NCBI GenBank assembly: GCA_902765855.1 | Contig: CACXBF010000008.1 | Location: forward strand, 1-64,000 | Reading direction: 5' to 3' | DNA: 64,000 bases | From: an uncultured Ruminococcus sp. | Lineage (GTDB): Bacteria > Bacillota > Clostridia > Oscillospirales > Acutalibacteraceae | Shown here: positions 45,090 through 53,266 of the stretch, piece after piece | How positions within the stretch are numbered: the stretch's first letter is position 1 | Layout of the letters: each line of letters starts with the position of its first letter | The notes under the pieces: model-generated | Told to the model about the DNA's origin: nothing | The model's input: the letters and a program-made list of their open reading frames with translations, nothing else | Databases searched by the model: none | Translations under genes and position numbers: made by a program

Positions 45090-45842
45090 ATGACATTCGA
45101 AAAAGTTTTAGCTGAACGCAAAGATAAGGTTATTTACAAAAATGGCGACACTACTATAAAAGTATTTGACAGCAACTATCCTAAGTCAGATATTCTTAAC
45201 GAAGCTCTTAACCACGCAAGAGTTGAGGAAACAGGTCTTCCTATCCCTGCAATTAAGGCAGTTTCGGTTATTGATGGCAAGTGGGCTATTTCTATTGAGT
45301 ATGTAGAAGGTAAGACACTTGAAGAAATTATGGAAGAAGACCCGGATAATTTCGATAAATATCTTGAACAATTCGTCGACCTTCAGCTTATGGTTCAGAG
45401 CAAGAAAGCCCCTCTCCTTAATAAGCTAAAGGATAAGATGAACAGAAAGATTTCAAGCCTTAGCAATGAGATTGACGCAACAACTCGTTATGAACTTCAT
45501 ACAAGACTTGAATCTATGCCAAAGCACGATAAGGTTTGCCACGGCGATTTTAACCCGTCAAATATCATTGTTGCTCCTGACGGCTCAATGCATATTCTTG
45601 ACTGGTCGCACGCTACTCAGGGAAATGCTTCCGCGGACGCAGCAAGAACATATCTTTTGTTTGCTCTTAAAGATAAGACTGTTGCTGATAAGTATCTTGA
45701 CTTGTTCTGCAAGAAGTCTGACACTGCTAAACAATATGTACAGCAGTGGTTGCCGATAGTTGCAGCCTCACAGCTTGTAAAGCATCGCCCAGAAGAAGAG
45801 GATTTCCTCAAGACTTGGATTGATGTTATCGACTATCAGTAA
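45090..45842 (+). CDS. APH/choline-kinase-like phosphotransferase
   Basis: A 250-residue protein with an AAAGGGG site. Kinase-like fold of the aminoglycoside phosphotransferase superfamily: N-terminal lobe with EYVEGKTLEEI, catalytic loop CHGDFNPSNII (about residues 150-160) and metal-binding ILDWSHA. Small families of this type in gut Clostridia phosphorylate unknown small molecules or sugars; nothing points to aminoglycoside resistance specifically. It has its own candidate -10 and a downstream terminator, so it is a single-gene unit. Frequent codons suggest good expression. Substrate unknown. Confidence 0.8.
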   Translation: MTFEKVLAERKDKVIYKNGDTTIKVFDSNYPKSDILNEALNHARVEETGLPIPAIKAVSVIDGKWAISIEYVEGKTLEEIMEEDPDNFDKYLEQFVDLQLMVQSKKAPLLNKLKDKMNRKISSLSNEIDATTRYELHTRLESMPKHDKVCHGDFNPSNIIVAPDGSMHILDWSHATQGNASADAARTYLLFALKDKTVADKYLDLFCKKSDTAKQYVQQWLPIVAASQLVKHRPEEEDFLKTWIDVIDYQ

Positions 45843-45898
45843 TATTTAATTTCGATTATAAGTTTTCTTTTTTCTTCCTTTCTTTTTTTCATAAACAG

Positions 45899-45933
45899 GA
45901 ATGCCAACCGAGCTTTTCGGTTGGCATTTTTGT
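45899..45933 (+). terminator. Terminator after APH-like gene
   Basis: GAATGCCAACCGA-GCTTT-TCGGTTGGCATT followed by TTTTG. Strong stem. It may also serve the convergent small gene. Confidence 0.85.
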
Positions 45934-45973
45934 ATTTCAATATGAATAGTAATAAAAATAATTATTTTGTGCT

Positions 45974-46225
45974 TTAATCATAAATCTTATGTTCAACATA
46001 CATCATCATTTTATTTCTGAAAAAAATATATTCTATAATACCGATTAAAGAAATTCCTGCGATAAATTCAGGGCGATGAAAAATTCCAGCAAAAATAAGA
46101 GCAATAATGTTTAAAATAACTACAAATAGAATTAAGGCTAAATGCTCTTTAAGCCATTTTGATTTCCAGAATTTATACTTTTCATCAAGTGAAAATGTTG
46201 CTTTCATAAATATCACAACTTTCAA
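45974..46225 (-). CDS. Small two-helix membrane protein, unknown
   Basis: 83 residues on the minus strand. An N-terminal basic amphipathic part (KYKFWKSKWLKEHL) precedes two membrane helices at about residues 30-50 and 55-72, ending with a short polar tail. The internal ATG at 46207 (MKATFSLDEK) is an alternative start; neither has a strong ribosome site. No family recognised. Convergent to the APH-like gene and divergent from the YfhO gene. Confidence 0.55.
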   Translation of the reverse strand: MKVVIFMKATFSLDEKYKFWKSKWLKEHLALILFVVILNIIALIFAGIFHRPEFIAGISLIGIIEYIFFRNKMMMYVEHKIYD

Positions 46226-46448
46226 TTTTTATTTTATAATTAAAATATACCAAATAAAAATGATTTTGTCAATATTTATTCAATCCTTATTGTAAATCGT
46301 AGATATATCATTTTTTCAAGTGTTGCAACAAGCTTGAATTTTATAGGTATGTGTGGTAAAATTGCCTTATGTAAATTGTTGCCTATCCGATAAATTGAGG
46401 ATATTTTTATATATAAATAAAACAAAATTAAATATAAGGAGAGATAAA

Positions 46449-48980
46449 ATGGAAAACGCCATTCCCCAGAATACGCTCCTCGGCAACAAAAAGGGGCATT
46501 ATTATCTAAAAGCATTTTTGATTCCTGCTATAATAGCAATCGTGCTTTTTCTTCCATTTATTATAATGGATAAAGGATATTTTCTTTATTACGGTGACTT
46601 TAATGTTCAGCAGATACCGTTTTATCAGATGATTCATGATTCCATTCAGAGCGGAAATTTTGGTTGGAGCAATACCACAGACCTCGGAGCAGATATAGTT
46701 GGTTCATATAGCTTTTATATGATAGCAAGTCCGTTCTTTTGGCTGACAATGCTTTTCCCAAGTACAGCTGTACCGCATCTTATGGGACCACTATATGTTC
46801 TGAAATTTGCTTGCTGTTCACTTTCAGCTTTTGTATATCTGAAAAGATATGTCAAGAATAAAGACTATGCAGTTATCGGTGGTATACTTTACGCATTTTC
46901 AGGCTTTGGAGTTTATAACATATTCTTCAACCATTTCCATGAGGCAATGATTACATTTCCACTGCTTCTTGCAGCGGTTGATGAGGTTATGTATACGGGA
47001 CGCAAGGGTGTACTTGCAATTACAGCATTCCTAAGCTGTACTATAAACTACTATTTCTTTGCAGGACAGGCTGTTTTTGCGATCATTTATTGGTTAGTAA
47101 AGCTTGCTTGCGGAGATTTTCAGCTTACACTTAAAAAGTTCTTTCAGCTTGCCTTTGAGGCAGTGCTTGGCTTTGCCGCAAGCTCATTCATATTCTTGCC
47201 AACACTTGCAACTATAACAGAAAATCCTCGTATATCAAATTCTCCGAGTGGTTGGAGTGCTTTGTTATATGGTTGGGAACAGAGATATATGCACATTATA
47301 GAATCTTTCTTCTTCCCACCGGATTTGCCGGCAAGACCAAACTTTACTCCGGATTCAAATGCAAAATGGGGTTCTGTTGCAGCATATCTGCCGATGTTCA
47401 GTATGGTTGGCGTATTCAGCTTTATGAAACTTAGAAAGAAAAAGTATAAGTGGTTAAAATATCTACTTCCGATACTTTTCCTTTGTGCTTTAGTTCCGAT
47501 ATTAAACAGTGTATTCCAGTTGTTTAATGCATCATATTATGCAAGATGGTATTATATGCTTACGCTTGTTATGGCTCTTGCAACTATACTTTGTCTTGAT
47601 AGTGAAAGAGCAAATTTCAAATATGGATTGAATTTTACATTCGGAATTACCATAGGCATAGCGGCAGCTATCGGACTTATGCCCAAAACAGAGAAAGTTA
47701 ACGGTATAGAAACTACCACATATGGCTTAATGGAATATCCTGAACGCTTCTGGATTTATGTTGCTTTTGCACTTATAGGACTTGTTCTTACAACCATTGT
47801 ACTTTATCTTTGGAAAGCTAAGAATAAAAACTTTATGCGAGTTACATCTATCTTGCTTTCAATCTTCTGTGCGGGTTATTCCCTTTATATTGTTGGTACA
47901 GGTAAAGACCAAGGACAATATAAGAGTGATTTTATAACTTCAGATGTTATTGATGGTGGCAATAGATTAGAGCTTGACGATATAAAAGATGTTCGTTCAG
48001 ATTTCTATGATTGTATGGACAATATGGGTATGTTCTGGCAGATTCCTACTATTCAGGCATTCCAGAGCGTTGTGCCGGGTTCTATAATGGAATTTTATGA
48101 ATCTGTCGGTGTAGAGCGTTCAGTTGCATCAAGACCTGAGGCAGATTATTATGGTTTAAGAAGTTTCCTTTCTTGCAAATATCTCTTTAATTACAATGGC
48201 AAGTTCAGAAATGTTGTCACAAAGGAAACAAAGATGCCATACTGGACATATCTCAATAAGCAGAATAATTTCGATGTTTATACAAACGATTGCTATATTC
48301 CATATGGCTTTACCTATGATGAATATATCACAGAAAAACAGTATGAACAGTGTTCCGAATCTAACCGTCATTTGCTCTTGCTGAAAGCTATGGTTCTTAC
48401 AGATGAGCAAGCTGAAAAATATGGTGATATTCTTACTAAGGCAAAGAATATCTATAAGTATGAATATACCGAAGAAGCTTATAAAAAGGACTGTGAAAAC
48501 AGAAACAAGCTTACCTGCACAGACACAAAATTTGATAACGGCGGCTTTACTTCTCACATTACAACAAAGGACAGCGATGAACTTGTATTCTTTAGCGTAC
48601 CATACACAAAGGGCTGGACAGCATATGTAAATGGTAAGCAAACTGATATTGAAAAGGTAAATGTTGGCTTTATGGCTGTAAGAGTTCCTGCTAATACAAA
48701 GTGCGAAATTCGTTTTGATTATAAAACACCTAATTTTACACTTGGTTTAGGTATTACAGGTGCTTGCGTAGTTATCTTTATAGCTTATATGATTGTCCCT
48801 GCAAAGCTTAAAAAGAAAAAAGAGGGAAAACACGCTCTTGCTGAGGATAATACCGAAACAGATGATGTTGATATTTCCGGCTACGCAAATTCAGAGGTTG
48901 AGGAGAACATTCCGCAGGAAAATGAAAAAGAACCTGAAAATAGTTCTCAAGATAAAAATAATGAATCCGATTTAGAATAA
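46449..48980 (+). CDS. YfhO family multi-pass membrane protein
   Basis: About 843 residues from the ATG at 46449 with an AAGGAGAG site; the in-frame extension upstream is leader. N-terminal helix followed by YYGDFNVQQIPFY, the YfhO signature in the first extracellular loop, then LGADIVGSYSFY and ten or more membrane helices up to about residue 525, an extracytoplasmic beta domain and a last helix at about residues 770-790. A Glu/Asn-rich cytoplasmic tail ends the protein. The family has a GT-C-like fold; in Bacillus YfhO glycosylates lipoteichoic acid together with CsbB. The sugar donor partner is not in this window. Likely role: decoration of cell-envelope polymers. Confidence 0.88.
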   Translation: MENAIPQNTLLGNKKGHYYLKAFLIPAIIAIVLFLPFIIMDKGYFLYYGDFNVQQIPFYQMIHDSIQSGNFGWSNTTDLGADIVGSYSFYMIASPFFWLTMLFPSTAVPHLMGPLYVLKFACCSLSAFVYLKRYVKNKDYAVIGGILYAFSGFGVYNIFFNHFHEAMITFPLLLAAVDEVMYTGRKGVLAITAFLSCTINYYFFAGQAVFAIIYWLVKLACGDFQLTLKKFFQLAFEAVLGFAASSFIFLPTLATITENPRISNSPSGWSALLYGWEQRYMHIIESFFFPPDLPARPNFTPDSNAKWGSVAAYLPMFSMVGVFSFMKLRKKKYKWLKYLLPILFLCALVPILNSVFQLFNASYYARWYYMLTLVMALATILCLDSERANFKYGLNFTFGITIGIAAAIGLMPKTEKVNGIETTTYGLMEYPERFWIYVAFALIGLVLTTIVLYLWKAKNKNFMRVTSILLSIFCAGYSLYIVGTGKDQGQYKSDFITSDVIDGGNRLELDDIKDVRSDFYDCMDNMGMFWQIPTIQAFQSVVPGSIMEFYESVGVERSVASRPEADYYGLRSFLSCKYLFNYNGKFRNVVTKETKMPYWTYLNKQNNFDVYTNDCYIPYGFTYDEYITEKQYEQCSESNRHLLLLKAMVLTDEQAEKYGDILTKAKNIYKYEYTEEAYKKDCENRNKLTCTDTKFDNGGFTSHITTKDSDELVFFSVPYTKGWTAYVNGKQTDIEKVNVGFMAVRVPANTKCEIRFDYKTPNFTLGLGITGACVVIFIAYMIVPAKLKKKKEGKHALAEDNTETDDVDISGYANSEVEENIPQENEKEPENSSQDKNNESDLE

Positions 48981-49006
48981 AATATTAAATAAGGATAGGT
49001 GATATT

Positions 49007-50362
49007 ATGAGTTTTGGTGAAAAGATTCTTGATTATAAGGAAGATATTTTAAAAGACTTAGATGAACTTTTAAAGATACAGTCTGTTTCGTCCAAAAGCC
49101 AGGAAGATGCGTCTGAGGCATTAAAATTCATTCTTAAGAGAGCAGAAGAAATGGGACTCACAACAGAGAATGTAGACGATATTGCCGGTCATGCAGAATA
49201 TGGCGAGGGAGACGAGATAGCCGCTGTACTTTCTCATGTTGATGTAGTGCCGAGCGGTGACGGTTGGAGTGTTGAACCATTTGCACTCACAAGAAAGAAT
49301 GGCAGACTTTATGGCAGAGGAATCGCTGATGATAAAGGTCCTGCAATAATTGCACTTTATTGCTTAAAGGCATTAAAGGATAGCGGAGTTCCATTTAAAC
49401 GCAGACTTCGCACTATCTTTGGTGCCTCTGAGGAAGTCGGTATGGCTGATATGGATAGATATTTCTCAAAACAGCCACTTCCTAATATGGGTTTTACTCC
49501 AGACCTTGAATACGGAATCTGCAATGTTGAAAAGGGTATCCTACAAATTGAAGTTTACTCCAACGAAAACAATGCAAAAACTCTTACTGCTATGAAAGCA
49601 GGAAACGCAATTAATGCAGTTGCAGCAAAGGCTTATGCACTTATAGACTGCTCCGAAACAGAAGACCATCAGCTCCGCCGTTTTGCTGATGCAAAACCGG
49701 GCGATTATGATTTCGATTACACAATAGACGGTATGCAGATTATCTCAAAGGGTAAGGCGGCTCATGGGTCAACTCCTGAACTTGGTTTTAATGCGGCAAC
49801 AAATCTTATAAGACTTCTTGCCGCTAATTTCGGTCAAACAGTTCTTGGTGGACTTTGTGCATTTATTGATGATGCTATAGGTCTTGAAACAGACGGTTTC
49901 TCACTTGGAATCAAGTGCAGTGACGAACAATCAGGAGCTTTGACAGTAAATGTTGGTACAGTAGATATTGGCGAAACTTATATGAAAGCTACTCTTGATA
50001 TAAGATATCCGGTATCAGCGGATAGCGATGATATTATCTTCAAAATTCGTCAGCGTGCCGCATATGATGGTTTGAAAATTAAGATTAAAACAAATAATCC
50101 TCCGCTTTATGTTCCTGAAACTGCTCCGATTATCGAACTTCTCAAGGATGCATATAAGACTGTAACAGGAGAAGAAGCTAATCTTTTCTCAACAGGCGGC
50201 GGCACTTACGCAAGAACTCTCAAAAATAGAGGAGTTGCGTTCGGTGCAATTATGAATGAGGAGTGCAACATTCATGCCGTTGATGAGAGTATGGACGAAG
50301 AAAAATTCTTCCTCCATGCGCAAATTTGCCTTGAGGCTATGTATAATCTCGCAACAAAATAA
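49007..50362 (+). CDS. pepV: M20 family dipeptidase, PepV/Sapep type
   Basis: A 451-residue protein with an AAGGATAGG site. Two-zinc exopeptidase for short peptides. Metal and catalytic residues: LSHVDVVPSG (His), GRGIADDKGP (bridging Asp), GASEEVGMAD (catalytic Glu-Glu), TPDLEYG and C-terminal ECNIHAVDE (His). The substrate-binding HGSTPELG is present in the lid domain. Such enzymes recycle dipeptides in the cytoplasm. 26 bases after the YfhO gene, so possibly co-transcribed. Exact dipeptide preference cannot be inferred. Confidence 0.92.
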   Translation: MSFGEKILDYKEDILKDLDELLKIQSVSSKSQEDASEALKFILKRAEEMGLTTENVDDIAGHAEYGEGDEIAAVLSHVDVVPSGDGWSVEPFALTRKNGRLYGRGIADDKGPAIIALYCLKALKDSGVPFKRRLRTIFGASEEVGMADMDRYFSKQPLPNMGFTPDLEYGICNVEKGILQIEVYSNENNAKTLTAMKAGNAINAVAAKAYALIDCSETEDHQLRRFADAKPGDYDFDYTIDGMQIISKGKAAHGSTPELGFNAATNLIRLLAANFGQTVLGGLCAFIDDAIGLETDGFSLGIKCSDEQSGALTVNVGTVDIGETYMKATLDIRYPVSADSDDIIFKIRQRAAYDGLKIKIKTNNPPLYVPETAPIIELLKDAYKTVTGEEANLFSTGGGTYARTLKNRGVAFGAIMNEECNIHAVDESMDEEKFFLHAQICLEAMYNLATK

Positions 50363-50412
50363 GAAAATTAGAAATTTCTTCTGATATTTATAAATAAAAG
50401 TTAAAAAAGTGC

Positions 50413-50441
50413 TTGCATTATTTTTACTATTGTGATAAAAT
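50413..50441 (+). promoter_or_regulatory. Promoter of secG
   Basis: TTGCAT (50413-50418), 17-base spacer, TAAAAT (50436-50441) with TG one base upstream, an extended -10. The block ATTGTGATAAAATAATA is almost the same as in the miaB promoter at 55.68 kb. Confidence 0.75.
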
Positions 50442-50502
50442 AATAAAGCTATTGAAATGAATTTACTTATTTTTGTTTATAGATTTTAGGAGGAAATTAT
50501 CA

Positions 50503-50751
50503 ATGAGTATTTGGGAAATCGTTTTGGGTGCAGTTCTTCTTCTTTTGGCAGTTGTAATTATAATTATCATCATGCTTCAAGAGGGACATCAACAGGGTAT
50601 GGGTGCAATTATGGGCGGAAGCTCAGATACATTCTACTCAAAGCATAAGTCACGCTCACTCGATTCTTTCCTTGCAAGATGGACAAGAATAATTGCTATT
50701 GTATTCTTCCTCTTGGTTATAGCTCTTAATGCTATCGCATTCTTCTCTTAA
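50503..50751 (+). CDS. secG: Preprotein translocase subunit SecG
   Basis: 82 residues from the ATG at 50503 (site TTAGGAGG); in-frame codons before it are leader. Two membrane helices (about residues 4-25 and 58-80) flank the conserved cytoplasmic loop QEGHQQGMGAIMGGSSDTFY. SecG helps SecYE and SecA in export. It is a single-gene unit with its own promoter and terminator. In many Firmicutes rnr and smpB follow; they are absent here. Confidence 0.94.
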   Translation: MSIWEIVLGAVLLLLAVVIIIIIMLQEGHQQGMGAIMGGSSDTFYSKHKSRSLDSFLARWTRIIAIVFFLLVIALNAIAFFS

Positions 50752-50773
50752 TCAGAGAAATATAATAAAGATT

Positions 50774-50806
50774 TTAACGGCATAGCTTGTAGGCTGTGCC
50801 GTTTTT
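50774..50806 (+). terminator. Terminator after secG
   Basis: TTAACGGCATAGC-TTGTA-GGCTGTGCCGTT followed by TTTT. Confidence 0.85.
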
Positions 50807-50830
50807 ATGTTATTCTGAATAGGTGATAAA

Positions 50831-51367
50831 ATGAAATTTTTTAAGCATTTAAAAACGATAAATCATCATAAATGGCTTGTTATGAAACATTGTTTTAAGG
50901 CCGGCTTATATAAGCAGGGACTCTTGCACGATATGTCGAAATATTCTCCGACGGAATTTTGGGCAGGCGTGAAATATTATCAAGGAACAAGAAGTCCAAA
51001 CGATGCTGAAAGAGAAGATAAAGGCATAAGCTATGCTTGGCTTCACCATAAAGGCAGAAATAAGCATCATCTTGAATATTGGATAGATTATTCGCTTGAT
51101 AAAGGTAAGCAGATGGCAGGTCTAAAGATGCCTATAAAATATGTTGTAGAGATGTTCTGCGATAGGGTTGCCGCAAGCAAAAATTATAATGGCGATAAAT
51201 ATACCGACGCTGATGCTTATAATTATTACCTAAGGTCAAAAGACCACTATATGATTCACCCGGAAACGGCAGCCTTGCTTGAAAAGCTTTTAATAATGTT
51301 AAGGGATAAGGGTGAGGACGAAACCTTTGCATATATAAGAAAAGAAATTCTCGGAAAGAAAAAATAA
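50831..51367 (+). CDS. DUF5662 family protein (HD-like metal-binding)
   Basis: A 178-residue protein with an AATAGGTG site. Conserved His/Asp positions: NHHKWLVMKHC, LLHDMSKYSPTEF (HD pair), and WLHHKGRNKHHLEYW (four His) suggest a helical, metal-binding fold related to HD phosphohydrolases. The family DUF5662 is widespread in Clostridia and has no assigned reaction. The C-terminal helices contain YYLRSKDHYMIHPET. It follows the secG terminator, so it needs its own promoter, which I could not define. Cytoplasmic by lack of hydrophobic segments. Confidence 0.8.
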   Translation: MKFFKHLKTINHHKWLVMKHCFKAGLYKQGLLHDMSKYSPTEFWAGVKYYQGTRSPNDAEREDKGISYAWLHHKGRNKHHLEYWIDYSLDKGKQMAGLKMPIKYVVEMFCDRVAASKNYNGDKYTDADAYNYYLRSKDHYMIHPETAALLEKLLIMLRDKGEDETFAYIRKEILGKKK

Positions 51368-51397
51368 GCTTTGTTTCTTATTAGCTAATAAACTTGT

Positions 51398-51500
51398 CTT
51401 AGACAATTAAAAGTTTCGCTCGAGCCTTTTCAAAGGCTCGCAGGGTTGAGGGACGGAGTCCCTCATGGGTTTTAAGGGCAACGCCCTTAACTTTTCTTGC
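51398..51500. repeat. Intergenic modular hairpin repeat, copy 6 (forward)
   Basis: The cleanest short copy: TTAGACAATTAAAAGTTTCG, the CGAGCC-TTTTCAAA-GGCTCG hairpin, GAGGGAC-GGA-GTCCCTC and TTAAGGGC-AAC-GCCCTTAA. Bases 51440-51491 match the reverse complement of 29941-29992 without a mismatch over 52 bases. Confidence 0.85.
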
Positions 51501-51503
51501 CTT

Positions 51504-51533
51504 TAAATGGCGGACTTTGTCCGCCATTTTTAT
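51504..51533 (+). terminator. Terminator within repeat-flanked gap
   Basis: AAATGGCGGAC-TTT-GTCCGCCATTT followed by TTA. It ends the DUF5662 transcript after the repeat; GTGCGGAC-AAA-GTCCGCAC in copy 4 is a similar element. Confidence 0.75.
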
Positions 51534-51619
51534 TTATGTATTTGCTGAATAAATTAAGATGTATATAAATCCCACTTCGTAAACAGTTTGTAAAATTATG
51601 TAAAATATTTAAGCTTTAC

Positions 51620-51648
51620 TTGCGGAAATTTTGTCGAACTGATATAAT
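51620..51648 (+). promoter_or_regulatory. Promoter of the ppx-like/ppk pair
   Basis: TTGCGG (51620-51625), 17-base spacer, TATAAT (51643-51648). The GTG start is 41 bases downstream with a TAGGGGG site between them. Confidence 0.65.
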
Positions 51649-51689
51649 AAAAACAATAACGCTTATATCTGTAGATAGGGGGTTCTTTT

Positions 51690-53252
51690 GTGAATAAACG
51701 AAAAAATGTAAAGGAAAATAAAAATATTGCCGCTGTTATAACTATTGGTTCGGAATCCGTAAATATGAAAGTAGCAAGTCTTTCTCTTGGTGAAATAAAA
51801 CTTGTAGATACATTATCCTATCCGCTTAATCTTGGACATGAGGTTTTCGCCACAAAGAAAATCAGCTTCGAAAGCCTGAAGGAGATTTCAAAGGTTCTCG
51901 ATGGCTTTATGAGAATTATGGACGAATACGGTATTACGCAATATAAAGCGGTTGCGACTTCTGTTTTTAGAGAAGCTACTAACCGTGAATTTGTAATCGA
52001 CCAGCTTAAAATCAGAAACGATATAAATATAGAGGTCTTTGGTCTTGACCGAGCAAAAAGCTTGATTTTCAATGAAATCATAAGACGCTCAGGTATTGAT
52101 GAAAGCAGTCTTGCGAATACTCTTATTTCATATCTCGGAACAGGAAGTATTGCCCTTTCTGTTTATAAAAAGGGTACTATGGAATACACAAGAAATTTTT
52201 CTATAGGTTCAATGAAGCTTATGGAAATCCTTGATATGGACGATGGAACTCTTGATGAATACTATACCGCCCTTGATGAGTATATAGATTCTGTTCTTGA
52301 TAAGGTTGTATATGAAAATGTAAATAAGGGCATAAACAATATAGTTTTGTCTGGCTCAATGGTTAGGACTATTGCAAAACAATGCGGCGTAGAATCTACT
52401 AATGGAAATTATCGTATAAAGCTTGAAGCAATAGAGAATTTTTATAATCAGTTAAGAAAAATGCCGCTTAATGATATGTGCAAAAAATTCAATATAACAA
52501 CCGCAGACGCAGAACTTCTTTATACAGCTTCCGCACTTTATATACATCTTTTAAAGCTAACAAAAGCAAATGAAATTATCGCAGTAGATACCCATATATC
52601 TGATGCACTTATGGCACAGCTTTTGCTTAAATCTGAAAAGAATAGCTATGAAGAACATGTAGCAAAGAATGCAGCCTCCTGTGCAAGAGCTTTAGCAAAA
52701 CATTATGGTTGTGATAGCAAACATTATGAGGCCGTATGTAAATATGCTCTTGCCATATTTGATAAACTCAAGAAACTTCATGGTCTTAACGCAAGGCGTA
52801 GACTTATCTTAGAGCTTGCCTGCATACTGCATGAAAGTGGTTCATTCATAAATACACATCACAAACTTCTTGGTACATATGATATTCTAAAAAATACAGA
52901 ATTTTACGGACTTACTGCAGAAGAGTCACTTCTTATTGCTACAACGGCAAGTACCGATGAAATGCACCTGATAGATATAACAGAGCCTTTTGAGAATCTT
53001 TCTCATAAAAATAGCCTTGTTGTAACAAAGCTTTGCACTATACTTTGCGTAGCAAACGCCTTAGATAAATCCCAAAATTGCAAATTTGATAATGTAAGCT
53101 TAAAGCTCAAAGAAAACGAGCTTATAGTTTATGCTGAAACAGATAAAAATGTTCATCTTGAGAAGTGGGCGTTTGGCGAGTGTACAACGCTATTTGAAGA
53201 TGTTTTTGGAATAAAACTAAGACTTGTAGTAAAAACACCGTTTTTTAAATAA
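51690..53252 (+). CDS. Ppx/GppA-like phosphatase homologue with altered active-site motifs
   Basis: A 520-residue protein from a GTG start. The overall plan is an ASKHA-fold N-terminal half with AVATSVFREATN (residues about 89-100), typical of Ppx/GppA, and a C-terminal HD-type helical domain with ACILHESGSFI and HHKLLGTYDI. Ppx/GppA proteins hydrolyse polyphosphate or pppGpp. Two glycine-rich motifs that usually carry the metal-binding and catalytic Asp differ: IDxGSNS reads ITIGSES (T18) and DxGGGS reads YLGTGS (Y148). It is directly followed by ppk1, so a polyphosphate role fits, but catalytic activity is in doubt. It could be a sensor or regulator of Ppk. Confidence 0.85.
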   Translation: MNKRKNVKENKNIAAVITIGSESVNMKVASLSLGEIKLVDTLSYPLNLGHEVFATKKISFESLKEISKVLDGFMRIMDEYGITQYKAVATSVFREATNREFVIDQLKIRNDINIEVFGLDRAKSLIFNEIIRRSGIDESSLANTLISYLGTGSIALSVYKKGTMEYTRNFSIGSMKLMEILDMDDGTLDEYYTALDEYIDSVLDKVVYENVNKGINNIVLSGSMVRTIAKQCGVESTNGNYRIKLEAIENFYNQLRKMPLNDMCKKFNITTADAELLYTASALYIHLLKLTKANEIIAVDTHISDALMAQLLLKSEKNSYEEHVAKNAASCARALAKHYGCDSKHYEAVCKYALAIFDKLKKLHGLNARRRLILELACILHESGSFINTHHKLLGTYDILKNTEFYGLTAEESLLIATTASTDEMHLIDITEPFENLSHKNSLVVTKLCTILCVANALDKSQNCKFDNVSLKLKENELIVYAETDKNVHLEKWAFGECTTLFEDVFGIKLRLVVKTPFFK

Positions 53253-53266
53253 AGGGGGAGAACGCT

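Noticed and set aside
45090-45842. APH-like gene as an aminoglycoside resistance gene
   Set aside because: Only the general kinase fold motifs are shared; no similarity to named resistance subfamilies could be recognised, and it sits among core genes.
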